Below the pieces are notes generated by a model that made no database searches, was not told the DNA's origin, and saw only the letters and a program-made list of their open reading frames with translations. A stretch of DNA of 64,000 nucleotides from Persephonella marina EX-H1. Its GTDB lineage: Bacteria; Aquificota; Aquificia; Aquificales; Hydrogenothermaceae. Below, piece by piece: positions 30,017-38,416 of this stretch. The stretch covers positions 1,070,210 through 1,134,209 of the forward strand of contig NC_012440.1 in the NCBI RefSeq assembly GCF_000021565.1. Reading direction: 5' to 3'. The position numbers were made by a program, and so were the translations under genes. Position 1 is the stretch's first letter; each line of letters opens with the position of its first letter.

Positions 30017-30649
30017 TTAGTCATCCCAGTTTGGAGCTTTTATCTGATCAAGATCTAATTTTGCTTTGCTACCTTCTATCCATGGAGCCTTTCCGTAGAG
30101 TAAAACCTCTTCAGCTTTTATATTCTCAAACCATGCTCTTTGAAGCTGTGCTTTCCTGAGGTCACTGAAACTAATATTTGTTCCAATAAAGGATGCTTCC
30201 TGAAAATCTGTTGCTCTGAGATTTGAGTGGGTTATTATCGCTTTGTCCATTATCGCCCTTCTGAATCTTGTTTTCTCAAGTCTTGACTGTCTCATATCGG
30301 CACCTTTAAAGTTAGCACCTGAGGCATCACATACCATAAGCTGAACTTTAAACATATTTGCGTTCTCAAAATTTGCGTTTCTCAGGTGAACTCTCTGGAG
30401 AACAGCCCTTGATAGATTTGCATTTCTGAAGTTACATCCGGACAGATCAGCATCAGCAATAAATGCTCCTTCAAGATTTGCTCCTTCAAAGTTTGCATTT
30501 CTTATCTCCGCTCCTGTCAATGAAGCTCCGGAAAGGTCAACACCTGAAAAATCGATTCCATCAAGCTCAGCAAATGTAAGATCTATATCCTTAAGAGATA
30601 CTCCTTCCTTTATCATCCTTTCTACATCTTCCTTCCTTAAGATATCCAT
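30017..30649 (-). CDS. Pentapeptide-repeat protein
   Basis: A 210-residue soluble protein whose central region (about 25-175) is built of A(D/N)LXX-type repeats, for example FSGVDLSGASLTGAEIRNAN and ANLEGAFIADADLSGCNFRN. Such repeats fold into a right-handed quadrilateral beta helix. The N-terminal ~22 residues (LRKEDVERMIKEGVSLKDID) look like a helical cap, and the C-terminal ~30 residues (APWIEGSKAKLDLDQI) leave the repeat pattern. No signal peptide. Some members mimic DNA and protect gyrase, others have no known function; nothing here identifies the role. GGAGG sits about nine bases before ATG 30649. Confidence 0.93.
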   Translation of the reverse strand: MDILRKEDVERMIKEGVSLKDIDLTFAELDGIDFSGVDLSGASLTGAEIRNANFEGANLEGAFIADADLSGCNFRNANLSRAVLQRVHLRNANFENANMFKVQLMVCDASGANFKGADMRQSRLEKTRFRRAIMDKAIITHSNLRATDFQEASFIGTNISFSDLRKAQLQRAWFENIKAEEVLLYGKAPWIEGSKAKLDLDQIKAPNWDD

Positions 30650-30727
30650 AAAAAACCTCCTGATTTTTTTGAAACAATATAATACAGTTTATCAGATATT
30701 TTCATGTCCTAACTCATATTAAGCTTC

Positions 30728-30837
30728 TGACAATTTCTGACACCTTAACTGACAAAATTTGTCACATCTTATTTCTGCAGTAAATTTAAAATCTTTCTCT
30801 TGATTAAAGCTGACAACGTTTTGGTTTGTTAATGTCA
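30728..30837 (+). promoter_or_regulatory. Cluster of TGACA/TGTCA half-sites upstream of pilin promoter
   Basis: TGACA occurs at 30728, 30738, 30750 and 30811, and TGTCA at 30760 and 30833. Those at 30750 and 30760 form the 15-bp palindrome TGACAAAATTTGTCA. The cluster lies about 25-135 bases before the sigma-54 promoter, the place for an enhancer-binding activator such as PilR. Binding is inferred. Confidence 0.6.
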
Positions 30838-30862
30838 TCAAATTTTTAAAGTTTAAAAAAAA

Positions 30863-30878
30863 TGGCACAGGACTTGCA
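30863..30878 (+). promoter_or_regulatory. Sigma-54 (RpoN) promoter of the major pilin gene
   Basis: TGGCAC-AGGAC-TTGCA matches the -24/-12 consensus without mismatch, with the GG (30864) and GC (30876) exactly twelve bases apart. It is 37 bases before the pilin ATG. Confidence 0.92.
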
Positions 30879-30914
30879 ATAAAAAAAACAAAATATTAAT
30901 CGGAGGTAACAGTC

Positions 30915-31337
30915 ATGAAAGACTTAAGGGAAAGACGTAAAAAAGAAGGCGGTTTTACACTGATTGAGCTGCTGATCGTTATCGCTATCATCGCTATTCT
31001 GGCATCTATAGCAATTCCTCAGTATTTAAAATACCAGCAAAAAGCTAAAGTTTCTTCATATGCTGAGCCAATAGCAAGAGGTTGTGTTATGGATATGGTT
31101 ACTGCGTGTATAGAAGATCCAACAAACTATCCTCCAACAAATCTGCCAAACTGTGTAGCAACTGCAGCAACACCCGGAGGAACTGTAAATCAGCAGACTC
31201 TTAACAATGGAACATGTACTAATGGAACTCTAACAGGTGCATCTGCTGTTTATAGATTAGATGGTGTTGCTGATTATGAAGCCAATTGTCAGACTGATGC
31301 AAGTGGAAACATAAAGTGTTCTGTACAGCCAATATAA
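30915..31337 (+). CDS. pilA: Type IV pilin, major-type
   Basis: A 140-residue prepilin. A positively charged 13-residue leader (ending KKEGG) is followed by the mature N-terminus [20 protein letters not shown], with Glu at position 5, the site for prepilin peptidase cleavage and methylation. The mature part, about 127 residues, is small for a pilin and contains several cysteines ([35 protein letters not shown]), which could form disulfides. Polymerises on the inner membrane into type IV pili. GGAGG precedes the ATG by eight bases. It has its own sigma-54 promoter and terminator, so it is a strongly expressed single gene. PilA is a name by role; it could also be a pseudopilin. Confidence 0.9.
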   Translation: MKDLRERRKKEGGFTLIELLIVIAIIAILASIAIPQYLKYQQKAKVSSYAEPIARGCVMDMVTACIEDPTNYPPTNLPNCVATAATPGGTVNQQTLNNGTCTNGTLTGASAVYRLDGVADYEANCQTDASGNIKCSVQPI

Positions 31338-31364
31338 TAGTATAGTGTAAATATAATACAAAAG

Positions 31365-31400
31365 AGGTGGGCTCTAAAAAGGGCTCACCTTTTTATTTTT
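31365..31400 (+). terminator. Intrinsic terminator after the first pilin
   Basis: Ten-pair stem AGGTGGGCTC/GGGCTCACCT (two G-T pairs) with loop TAAAAA, followed by TTTTATTTTT. Confidence 0.9.
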
Positions 31401-31553
31401 GTTCAGACTTATTCATACTACTTCAGAACTCTTTAGATATCTCCTTTAACTCATTACCATCTTTTATTCTTATAAAGATTCTTAATTAATTCAATGTAAT
31501 ATTGGCATAATATTTTCTTAATTTTGTTAATAAATCCTAATAGGGGGGATGTG

Positions 31554-31973
31554 ATGGTTCATAACAAGAATGGATTTACAATTGTTGAACTTTTAATAGT
31601 TGTAGCAATACTCGCTATTCTTTCCTCAATGTCTCTGGTTATGTATCAGAAATACAGAAATAAATCTTTCGTTGCATCCCATCTTTTACCTATAGCTGAT
31701 GGCTGTTCTAAGGAAATAGTAGCATACTGTATAGGGTTAAATGTTGAAACACCTACAGTTATAAATGTTTCTTCTTTATCTCTGAGTAATTGTAAAAATG
31801 TAACCCTTCCAGATTACAATCTTACAGTTAATGTTACAGGTAGCTTTGTATGTAATCCAGGTGGCAATGTCTCAGGTGGGACTGTAGATGCTGAATCCGA
31901 TAAAATACCGGAGTACAAAGCTGAATGTAATCTTTTAGCTGAAGGAATTAAATGTTCTGTTGTTGAAAAATAA
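31554..31973 (+). CDS. Second type IV pilin, paralogue of the first
   Basis: A 139-residue prepilin starting at ATG 31554, preceded by AGGGGGG; a farther upstream start (31524) is not supported by a ribosome-binding site. The short leader ends NKNG and the mature end is FTIVELLIVVAILAILSSM, again with Glu5. The segment LPIADGCSKEIVAYC parallels [15 protein letters not shown] of the preceding pilin, so the two probably arose by tandem duplication and diverged. Four later cysteines are present. A much weaker promoter lies upstream (an imperfect TGGCAT-N5-TTTCT near 31503). It may be a minor or alternative pilin subunit. It faces the minor-pilin operon and ends two bases before its 3' end. Confidence 0.88.
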   Translation: MVHNKNGFTIVELLIVVAILAILSSMSLVMYQKYRNKSFVASHLLPIADGCSKEIVAYCIGLNVETPTVINVSSLSLSNCKNVTLPDYNLTVNVTGSFVCNPGGNVSGGTVDAESDKIPEYKAECNLLAEGIKCSVVEK

Positions 31974-31975
31974 AG

Positions 31976-32488
31976 CTAAGGTGTTGTTGGAGGGGATGTT
32001 CTGTATATAAAATCTATCTCAGCCCTTTCTGGTCTGTCAATTCTTGAAGAAACAACCCTTATAGCATAAATATCATATCCACCTGATGTTGTATCTTTAT
32101 GAATAATAAAAGCTTCAATCTGATAATCACCTATGTTTGAATAACTTCCCAGATCAAATCTGTCAACAGGCTTACCATCAGGACATTCAAGTCTGTTAAG
32201 GTCAGGATTCCATGTCACCCTGTAGCATGGACATAACGTAGTCTCACCAACGCATATCATTCTTTCCGCATCGCTTTCCATATACTGATCTGTGGATAGT
32301 CTGTTCATAATATAGTTTGCTGCACCTTTAGCCGCCTCAAGTGCGGATGTGTATCTTTCTTCTATGACTGAGGTTTTTTTTCCGTATATCATAAATGTCA
32401 TCAATGCCGCAACGATAGCCATTGCTACAAATCCGAGAAGCATCGTTGTTATCAGAGCCATTCCCTTTTCATTTCCTGCCTTCATCAC
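31976..32488 (-). CDS. PilX-like minor pilin / membrane-anchored pilus protein
   Basis: A 170-residue protein. The N-terminus NEKGMALITTMLLGFVAMAIV is a class III-like signal of PilX type: charged leader, glycine, then a hydrophobic helix without the usual Glu5. The rest is a small globular domain with cysteines (CVGETTLCPC, LECPDG). PilX-type proteins belong to the minor pilin complex that primes pilus assembly and carries PilY1. It is the last gene of the minus-strand operon pilY1-fimT-pilV-pilW-this gene, six bases after pilW. Function rests on position and N-terminal shape. Confidence 0.78.
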   Translation of the reverse strand: MMKAGNEKGMALITTMLLGFVAMAIVAALMTFMIYGKKTSVIEERYTSALEAAKGAANYIMNRLSTDQYMESDAERMICVGETTLCPCYRVTWNPDLNRLECPDGKPVDRFDLGSYSNIGDYQIEAFIIHKDTTSGGYDIYAIRVVSSRIDRPERAEIDFIYRTSPPTTP

Positions 32489-32494
32489 GAACCT

Positions 32495-33448
32495 CTACTT
32501 GATTATTGACATCGGTTTTACAGATATCTTTATAACCTTCCATCTGTAATGTATAAAATCTGAGGAGCCAGGAAGGTAAAGTTTCATCCCGTTTACCTGT
32601 ATGTAATTTCCGTTGGAGTCAGTGCTGTAATTTTTAAACTCATAGTCTGGATTAAATCCACCTTCCTGTATGAGTAGATAAACATTTATCCTCTTAAGCT
32701 GGAGTCTCAGATCATTCGCTGGAATAGAATTATCAACTATCTGGTCTGTAAGATCAACGATATTATCATCATCTATATCCAGATCTATAGTGAATTTAAA
32801 GTCTGCAACACAGGATAAAAGGGGGTTTCCTCCTGTAGCGTTATTGACTTTTCTAAGTAGGTTGTATGTTTGGGGATGACAGTGAGAGGGAAGGTTGGTA
32901 TTACTAAGATAATAAACTATTTCAGAGCATGTACCACCGCATCCTGTAGACGCTGGATCAAAAGGAAATCCTACAAGTATCCCATCGGATGGGCATAATC
33001 CGTCGTTTACAACTCCCGCCACAAAGCCTTCATTATCAACAAATACCAGATTATCATTTGGAGCTTCTAATTCTGCATGAACTGGATCATTTCCTGCATT
33101 GTTGTTACATAAAACCCATCCTATAGTTGTGTTATTCGTATTATTCATTGTGGATCTTATCAAAAGATCCTTACCATCATTTACAGATTCTAAAATAAGG
33201 TAGTCGGATCCAAGTGTAAGAGGTTTCCCTATTCCATAGCCGACATGCTCAAGATCAAGTCTCAGAAGCTCAAGGCCTACAATCTTTTCCATCTGAAGCT
33301 CAACAGATTCAGACTCCCCTTTCATACTTTTAAATATGCTCACGTAGGTAAAATAGGCTGCACTCAGTATCAGAGATACTATAAATAGTGTTATTAGAAC
33401 CTCTATTATTGAGTAACCTTTATCTCTGTCAGTTATAAATCTCATCAC
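32495..33448 (-). CDS. pilW: PilW-like minor pilin
   Basis: The 317-residue protein has a charged leader (FITDRDKG) and mature N-terminus YSIIEVLITLFIVSLILSAAY, with Glu5, marking a type IV prepilin. It is longer than major pilins, like PilW, and contains paired cysteines (GCGGTCSEI) and an aspartate-rich stretch (DLDIDDDNIVDLTDQIVDN) that could bind calcium. The start overlaps the end of pilV by four bases. PilW-type minor pilins form the tip complex with PilV, PilX and PilY1. Identification rests on the prepilin signal, length and gene order. Confidence 0.82.
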   Translation of the reverse strand: MMRFITDRDKGYSIIEVLITLFIVSLILSAAYFTYVSIFKSMKGESESVELQMEKIVGLELLRLDLEHVGYGIGKPLTLGSDYLILESVNDGKDLLIRSTMNNTNNTTIGWVLCNNNAGNDPVHAELEAPNDNLVFVDNEGFVAGVVNDGLCPSDGILVGFPFDPASTGCGGTCSEIVYYLSNTNLPSHCHPQTYNLLRKVNNATGGNPLLSCVADFKFTIDLDIDDDNIVDLTDQIVDNSIPANDLRLQLKRINVYLLIQEGGFNPDYEFKNYSTDSNGNYIQVNGMKLYLPGSSDFIHYRWKVIKISVKPMSIIK

Positions 33449-33927
33449 TCTTCCCTTGCTATCACAGTAGATATTGTATGTGTTATCTTGTTTCCTGTAT
33501 GGAAATCTTTATAATCTGTGCATATTGTAACTGTTACACGGAATATATCTGCTGTTGGATCAGGCTGGTTTACAATCACCTGTTTGCCAAACTTTATATT
33601 CACATTCCTTACCTGTCTTGTTATTACACATTCAGGAACTGTTGGCTCTGTTGAGCATACAGGACAGTCAGTTCTGTTTACAACATCTTCAAAGCTACCA
33701 TCGTTATTTATATCGTATATTCTGTTCGGATCCATATTTCTTATAAACTCAATCTCATCCTGCGCGATCTTAACTGTTTCATCTTTAATAAGCTTCTGAA
33801 AATTTATCTTGTATGCCACTGTGAATCCCTGGAGCATAAAGATAAGAACAAGTGCAAAGATAAAAAGAGAGACAAGAGCCTCTACAAGCGTATATCCTTT
33901 CTTATTTAACAACACAGTCTGTACCAT
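33445..33927 (-). CDS. pilV: PilV-like minor pilin
   Basis: A 160-residue prepilin: leader ending LNKKG, mature YTLVEALVSLFIFALVLIF with Glu5. PilV/GspI-type proteins characteristically carry TLVEAL at this position. It contains CPVCSTEPTVPEC, a cysteine cluster that could bind metal or form disulfides. It overlaps fimT by 26 bp at its start and pilW by four at its end, so it is translationally coupled within the minor-pilin operon. Probably part of the pilus tip complex; no enzymatic function expected. Confidence 0.83.
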   Translation of the reverse strand: MVQTVLLNKKGYTLVEALVSLFIFALVLIFMLQGFTVAYKINFQKLIKDETVKIAQDEIEFIRNMDPNRIYDINNDGSFEDVVNRTDCPVCSTEPTVPECVITRQVRNVNIKFGKQVIVNQPDPTADIFRVTVTICTDYKDFHTGNKITHTISTVIAREE

Positions 33928-34351
33928 TCCATTCTCCCATCTTGACCCTTATATAACTTATGGAGATACAGTCAAAGACCGCACCCTTTTTATCTCCTGT
34001 GAAGTATATACTTCCATTTGTGAATGTCCCTCTTTTATCAATGGTAATTGTTACTGGATTGTAACTGCTTTTATTCAGATTTACACATTTTATAACTGAG
34101 GATGTGGCCTCATCTATAAGACAGGCTGATTTATCAGCTGGATTAAGACTGAAGATAAGCCTTCTTTTCTCTCCAAAAGCGGTCATCCTTCCTTCCTGAA
34201 GCAGTCCATACATCCTCCTTATATCCGTTTCAATCTTGTTTGCTTCTATCTTATTCTTAAAAGGAACAACGGCAATTGCAGCCAGTATTGCAAACAGTAC
34301 TATCACCAGAAGCAGTTCAACTATTGTAAAACCTTTTATCTTTCTAACCAT
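33902..34351 (-). CDS. fimT: FimT/GspH-like minor pilin
   Basis: The 149-residue product starts MVRKIKG, then FTIVELLLVIVLFAILAAIAV with Glu5, followed by a GspH/FimT-type domain (RRMYGLLQEGRMTAFGEKRRL, then a CxIDEATSS-like segment). FimT-type minor pilins participate in pilus priming and, in some species, DNA uptake. GGAGGAG lies ten bases before the ATG. It overlaps pilY1 by 16 bp upstream and pilV by 26 bp downstream. Confidence 0.82.
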   Translation of the reverse strand: MVRKIKGFTIVELLLVIVLFAILAAIAVVPFKNKIEANKIETDIRRMYGLLQEGRMTAFGEKRRLIFSLNPADKSACLIDEATSSVIKCVNLNKSSYNPVTITIDKRGTFTNGSIYFTGDKKGAVFDCISISYIRVKMGEWNGTDCVVK

Positions 34352-37300
34352 AAAAGTATCTCTCCTCCAGGTGTGTAAGCCGTTTGTGGACTCTGACCCC
34401 CGACAACAAGATGTTTTTTCCAGCCTGTATTTCCTGAGGTTGAAAAATCACCTGTTGTAGATTCTGGTTTATTTTCCTGATTTATTCTACCACCGGTATC
34501 AGAGTAAAGTAATGTATAACTTGCTGTTATGTAGTATCCAGCATCACAGTTGTAAGTTACTGGAGCTCCTGTAGCACAGTTGAGATGCCATATTCTGTGT
34601 CTTCCTCCAACACTACATATATCAGCGTTAGGTTGTGATGTTGCGAAAAATACAGCTCCAAAGTTTGTAACTGAAGGGCTTGCGAGATTTTTCTCTTTCA
34701 TATAGCTACCAGAGCCCAGATCCAGTTCTCTGTACCATCCAACCCTTGAGGATGTAATGTAGTTACAAACACCTGTTGCTGATCCTGAAACATTATAGAC
34801 AGAACCTATAACCGAACAGCCTGAAGTATCACAGTTTAAAGGAATTCCATATATTCTGTTTGGTTTTGTAGTTTGAGGGTTATCATCTTTATAAAACCAT
34901 TTTCCGGTTCCAAAAAAGATATAGGGAACATTGAAACAGTCCATAAAAGAGACTGACGTTACTACAGGAAGCATTCCTCCAGAGGATATTGATGAGGTTA
35001 TATCTGTCCATGAATATCCACCACTGGTTTTGATAACAAGGATTCCTCCTGTTTGTGTAGAGATAGAACTGCCTTTTGTATATCCCAGGAACAGGTAATC
35101 AGTATTTCCATCTTCATCAAGATCCAGGCCTTCGTACTGTAATCTTCCTCCAAATGCTTCTGTGATGCCTGTGTCTATCACAGTATCAATACTTCCTGTT
35201 TCCGCGTCAAGTATAAACAACTTAAGGCTTTGATTTGATATACCTTTGTAGTCTGTAGGTCCTGATGCAAAAAGAACTTTTGCTTTCTGGGCGTTTCCGT
35301 TGAGAACTCTTATTACACCTGGTCCAGAAAAGCTAAATCCAAGATCTTTATCAGAAAACTCCCATAGGAGTTTTGGATTTAATGGATCTGTAATATCAAG
35401 TGCAAAATAAGAGGATCTACCAACGCAGGATGAGGATGCAGGATCGGGACAGGTGTCAGAAGGAGGATTTACACAGTTTGTTCCGCTACAACCACATGCT
35501 CCTCCCAGTCTCATTCCTCCGATCAGTATTATCCTGTCAGGTTTTTCATTTAGATCTGTAATATCTTTATCAAGGTATATGATGTAAGGTGATTGATCTA
35601 TGTAATAAATGTGACAGTAATCAGGATCAGCCAGATATCTCAAGTATGGAAGAGCATTTTTAGGTATGAAAGCCCACAGCTCTTTCCCAAGACCTTTTGT
35701 AGTATAGTCTGTTATGAGTTCTGCAACCTGATATTTTGTAAGTAATCTTTTAATCTTTCCAGCCTCAAAAGCATGTAGCATACCATCATTGGCTCCCACA
35801 AAAACTATACTTCCTCTGTATAAGCTTGATTCATACTGAACGATCGCTGGAGATGAATGCATTATATCTCCCAGCTTCCATATCCTGTCAGCTGTTCCGT
35901 CAAAAAATGTTCTGTTGCGACATTTAAAGTCAGATTCTCCCCTTATATACCTTATAAGGTTATCTATCTTTTCGTTATCATTATTGCCTGGAATACACGA
36001 TGGGATTAAAGATGCATTTCCCAGTAAATTTGCAAACGAGGATTTGTTTGCAGGTTCAAAACTTACGATACTGTTTGAGGAAACAGCTGCGAATATGTTT
36101 CTCTGCAATCCATCTGTTAAAGCAAGTTCTTCACCGGCTTCCCAGAGGTAATGGGTTTCTTCTATTGAAGGAATAGGATTGGGGTCGTATTCTGCAGGTA
36201 TAGGATCACCAGCAATATCGGTTCTCAGTTCACCTTTAAGCTCGCTCTCATAGAGATTTGCAATAATGTTTCCATCAGGATCTGTATCAAACATCAGTAT
36301 AAAATCGTAGTAATCATTAACAGTAATCGGTTCACCACTTGCTTTTTTCTGATCGTAAGATGGGTTATAAACATCAAGAATGATTCTTCCGCTGTTATCT
36401 ACCGTATTGTCTCTAACATTCTGTGCGTATTTTGTGTTTAAAAACCAGTATGTATATAAAGATCCTATCCATGTAAGGTCTATATCTCCAAATGTTTTTT
36501 TCGGATAGCTTGCGGCATGGTTGATTATAGAACCTTTACCTTTACCAGTTGTTTGGGCAGCTATAACGGTTCCTGAGGTTGCTCCTTTCTTGATCTCTCC
36601 AAATATCTCTCTCAGTGCGGCTTCTATCTCTGCACCACTGTTTGCCTGATAAAATGTGTCTGGCACACCATCATTATCCTTATCCCATTCTTCACAGCAT
36701 GGAAAATATGTTCCGTTAGGATCACAGTGAGGTCTCGGAAATTCTACATATCTACTATTTGTTCCAAGTCCTGGAAGATCATAGGGGTAGTTATCATTAC
36801 TGCAGGTATCGTCAAAACTGCCGTGAGCAGCAACAGTTTTCATTGAGTAAATTCCTTCCACATCCGTATTGAATATGTATAGTGAGAAGACTTTTGCTTT
36901 TTGATCTCCTGAGAGATCAGATCTCAGATCTGTGGTGTGTATAGTGTTCGCTGGGCTATCTGGATCTAAATCACCATTCCATAAACCATCAGATATAAGC
37001 AGAACATAGTTATTTCTACAACTTGCCGGAACAACATCACCACTTTCAAGAACTTCGTAGTATGGATCTTTTTCTGTTCCAAGACCTATAAATCCGGTAT
37101 TACTTTCAAACCAGTGATCGTTACTCTGCTTCAGATAATCATAGGCCTCCCATACTGCTTCACCGGTTGGTGTCCCGTAATATGGAATCTCATTTTGTAA
37201 AGCAGTTATTAACGCATTTAGATCATTCTGGTAAAAAGCGTATCTTATTTCACCTTCTCTTATGTTGTTTCCCCCGTATACCATAAATGTTATTCTTACA

Positions 37301-38040
37301 TCATCAAAACTTTCCTGAATTACGCCTGTATAATCATCTTTAGGTATCTTAACGTTAACAGCCCTTCCATCTGTAATCTGTCCCAGGGCACATGATCTAT
37401 TTCCATCAAATATGTACAGGTAGTCATTTTTATCCTGGTATGAAGGTGTTGTTCTGCTGTAATTTTCAGGTTCTATATATATAATGCAGTCAAGATTTGA
37501 ATCATAAACGCCTCTTCTTGAACCCTGTGATCTTAAGATACAGTCTGTGTCTGTACATGTGGCTTTTCCACCTATTAATGCTTTAAGTGCAGCATCAATT
37601 CTTGTTGTTGTTGCCCAGTTTAAGAAGTTTCCACTCAGACATCCTATATTTCCGGCACCATTATTTCCAGAACAATCGCAGGAGCTTTTTATCCAGTATC
37701 CGTCTGCTGTGCTGTACTCGTAACATGCATTACTATCAAAAAGGCCGTAATACACTGTTGTATTATCATAGTTACTTATGACCACGGTGTTTCGTGAGAC
37801 ACACTCAGCCACATAACTATCGTAGTAGTATGGATACCCCCAATTACATGGATAATATGCTGGGAACTGCATACTTCCTGAATAATCCATAACCATGACA
37901 ACATTAGGTTTTACTTCAGTTTTGAGGAATGGGGGAATTGTACAGTAATTGGTCATATTACCGTAGGATAGTGATACGAAACTTAGAAATATTACTAAAA
38001 GAGCACTAATTTTCTTTATATATATCATGATCTTCTTCAT
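34336..38040 (-). CDS. pilY1: PilY1-like pilus tip adhesin / mechanosensor
   Basis: A 1234-residue secreted protein. Start chosen at ATG 38040 because GGAGGAAGAGA precedes it; the 22-residue upstream extension is not supported. Signal peptide about residues 1-27. A von Willebrand A domain follows, with the metal-binding DYSGSM (Asp52, Ser54, Ser56) near the N-terminus. The C-terminal half (about 650-1200) is the PilC/PilY1 beta-propeller, with GANDGMLHAFEAG. Two EF-hand-like calcium loops, DKDNDGVPD (near 452) and DLDEDGNTD (near 972), are visible. In Pseudomonas PilY1 sits at the pilus tip with minor pilins and signals surface contact. It is co-operonic with the minor pilins and a two-component system. 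Confidence 0.93.
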   Translation of the reverse strand: MKKIMIYIKKISALLVIFLSFVSLSYGNMTNYCTIPPFLKTEVKPNVVMVMDYSGSMQFPAYYPCNWGYPYYYDSYVAECVSRNTVVISNYDNTTVYYGLFDSNACYEYSTADGYWIKSSCDCSGNNGAGNIGCLSGNFLNWATTTRIDAALKALIGGKATCTDTDCILRSQGSRRGVYDSNLDCIIYIEPENYSRTTPSYQDKNDYLYIFDGNRSCALGQITDGRAVNVKIPKDDYTGVIQESFDDVRITFMVYGGNNIREGEIRYAFYQNDLNALITALQNEIPYYGTPTGEAVWEAYDYLKQSNDHWFESNTGFIGLGTEKDPYYEVLESGDVVPASCRNNYVLLISDGLWNGDLDPDSPANTIHTTDLRSDLSGDQKAKVFSLYIFNTDVEGIYSMKTVAAHGSFDDTCSNDNYPYDLPGLGTNSRYVEFPRPHCDPNGTYFPCCEEWDKDNDGVPDTFYQANSGAEIEAALREIFGEIKKGATSGTVIAAQTTGKGKGSIINHAASYPKKTFGDIDLTWIGSLYTYWFLNTKYAQNVRDNTVDNSGRIILDVYNPSYDQKKASGEPITVNDYYDFILMFDTDPDGNIIANLYESELKGELRTDIAGDPIPAEYDPNPIPSIEETHYLWEAGEELALTDGLQRNIFAAVSSNSIVSFEPANKSSFANLLGNASLIPSCIPGNNDNEKIDNLIRYIRGESDFKCRNRTFFDGTADRIWKLGDIMHSSPAIVQYESSLYRGSIVFVGANDGMLHAFEAGKIKRLLTKYQVAELITDYTTKGLGKELWAFIPKNALPYLRYLADPDYCHIYYIDQSPYIIYLDKDITDLNEKPDRIILIGGMRLGGACGCSGTNCVNPPSDTCPDPASSSCVGRSSYFALDITDPLNPKLLWEFSDKDLGFSFSGPGVIRVLNGNAQKAKVLFASGPTDYKGISNQSLKLFILDAETGSIDTVIDTGITEAFGGRLQYEGLDLDEDGNTDYLFLGYTKGSSISTQTGGILVIKTSGGYSWTDITSSISSGGMLPVVTSVSFMDCFNVPYIFFGTGKWFYKDDNPQTTKPNRIYGIPLNCDTSGCSVIGSVYNVSGSATGVCNYITSSRVGWYRELDLGSGSYMKEKNLASPSVTNFGAVFFATSQPNADICSVGGRHRIWHLNCATGAPVTYNCDAGYYITASYTLLYSDTGGRINQENKPESTTGDFSTSGNTGWKKHLVVGGQSPQTAYTPGGEILLWLER

Positions 38041-38344
38041 TCTCTTCCTCCACAGGAATAATAATGAATCTGCCTGATTCTTTCTGGATGAGATAGATCT
38101 TTTCACCCTGTTTAAGTTCCTTTTTTCCTACTATTTCAGCGTCATTTAGGTTTATGATCACTCTGTTTGGAAATATGAAGCAGACAATATAGTTGTCTCT
38201 TTTTTTTAGGATCTTTATTGGTCCTATCGCTTTATCTCCTTTTTCTATATGTGAGGCTACATAAGGAGGGATGGAAACTATTTTTCCCTGTGAATAACTG
38301 TAAAACAGGAATAGGACTGAAAGTACAATATGCAGATATTTCAT
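38006..38344 (-). CDS. Small secreted protein preceding PilY1
   Basis: The 112-residue protein has an N-terminal signal peptide (about residues 1-20, LHIVLSVLFLFYSYSQG) and a beta-rich mature part (DNYIVCFIFPNRVIINLNDAE) with an acidic tail. I do not recognise a family. It resembles small pilus-accessory lipoproteins or periplasmic proteins such as those linked to minor-pilin operons, but without a lipobox. It overlaps pilY1 by 35 bp, which couples their translation, and follows the kinase gene at 73 bases. A pilus function is inferred from position only. Confidence 0.7.
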   Translation of the reverse strand: MKYLHIVLSVLFLFYSYSQGKIVSIPPYVASHIEKGDKAIGPIKILKKRDNYIVCFIFPNRVIINLNDAEIVGKKELKQGEKIYLIQKESGRFIIIPVEEENEEDHDIYKEN

Positions 38345-38416
38345 CTGTTACATCCCCTTGTAATATATTTATCCATATATTTTAATTAATTCCTTTAGTA
38401 TAAAAAAATCGTGAGT

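Noticed and set aside
31503-31519. Sigma-54 promoter before the second pilin (TGGCAT-N5-TTTCT)
   Set aside because: The -12 element lacks the GC dinucleotide and is not convincing, unlike the perfect site before the first pilin.
34352-38106. ATG 38106 as PilY1 start
   Set aside because: ATG 38040 has GGAGG ahead and begins a proper signal peptide.
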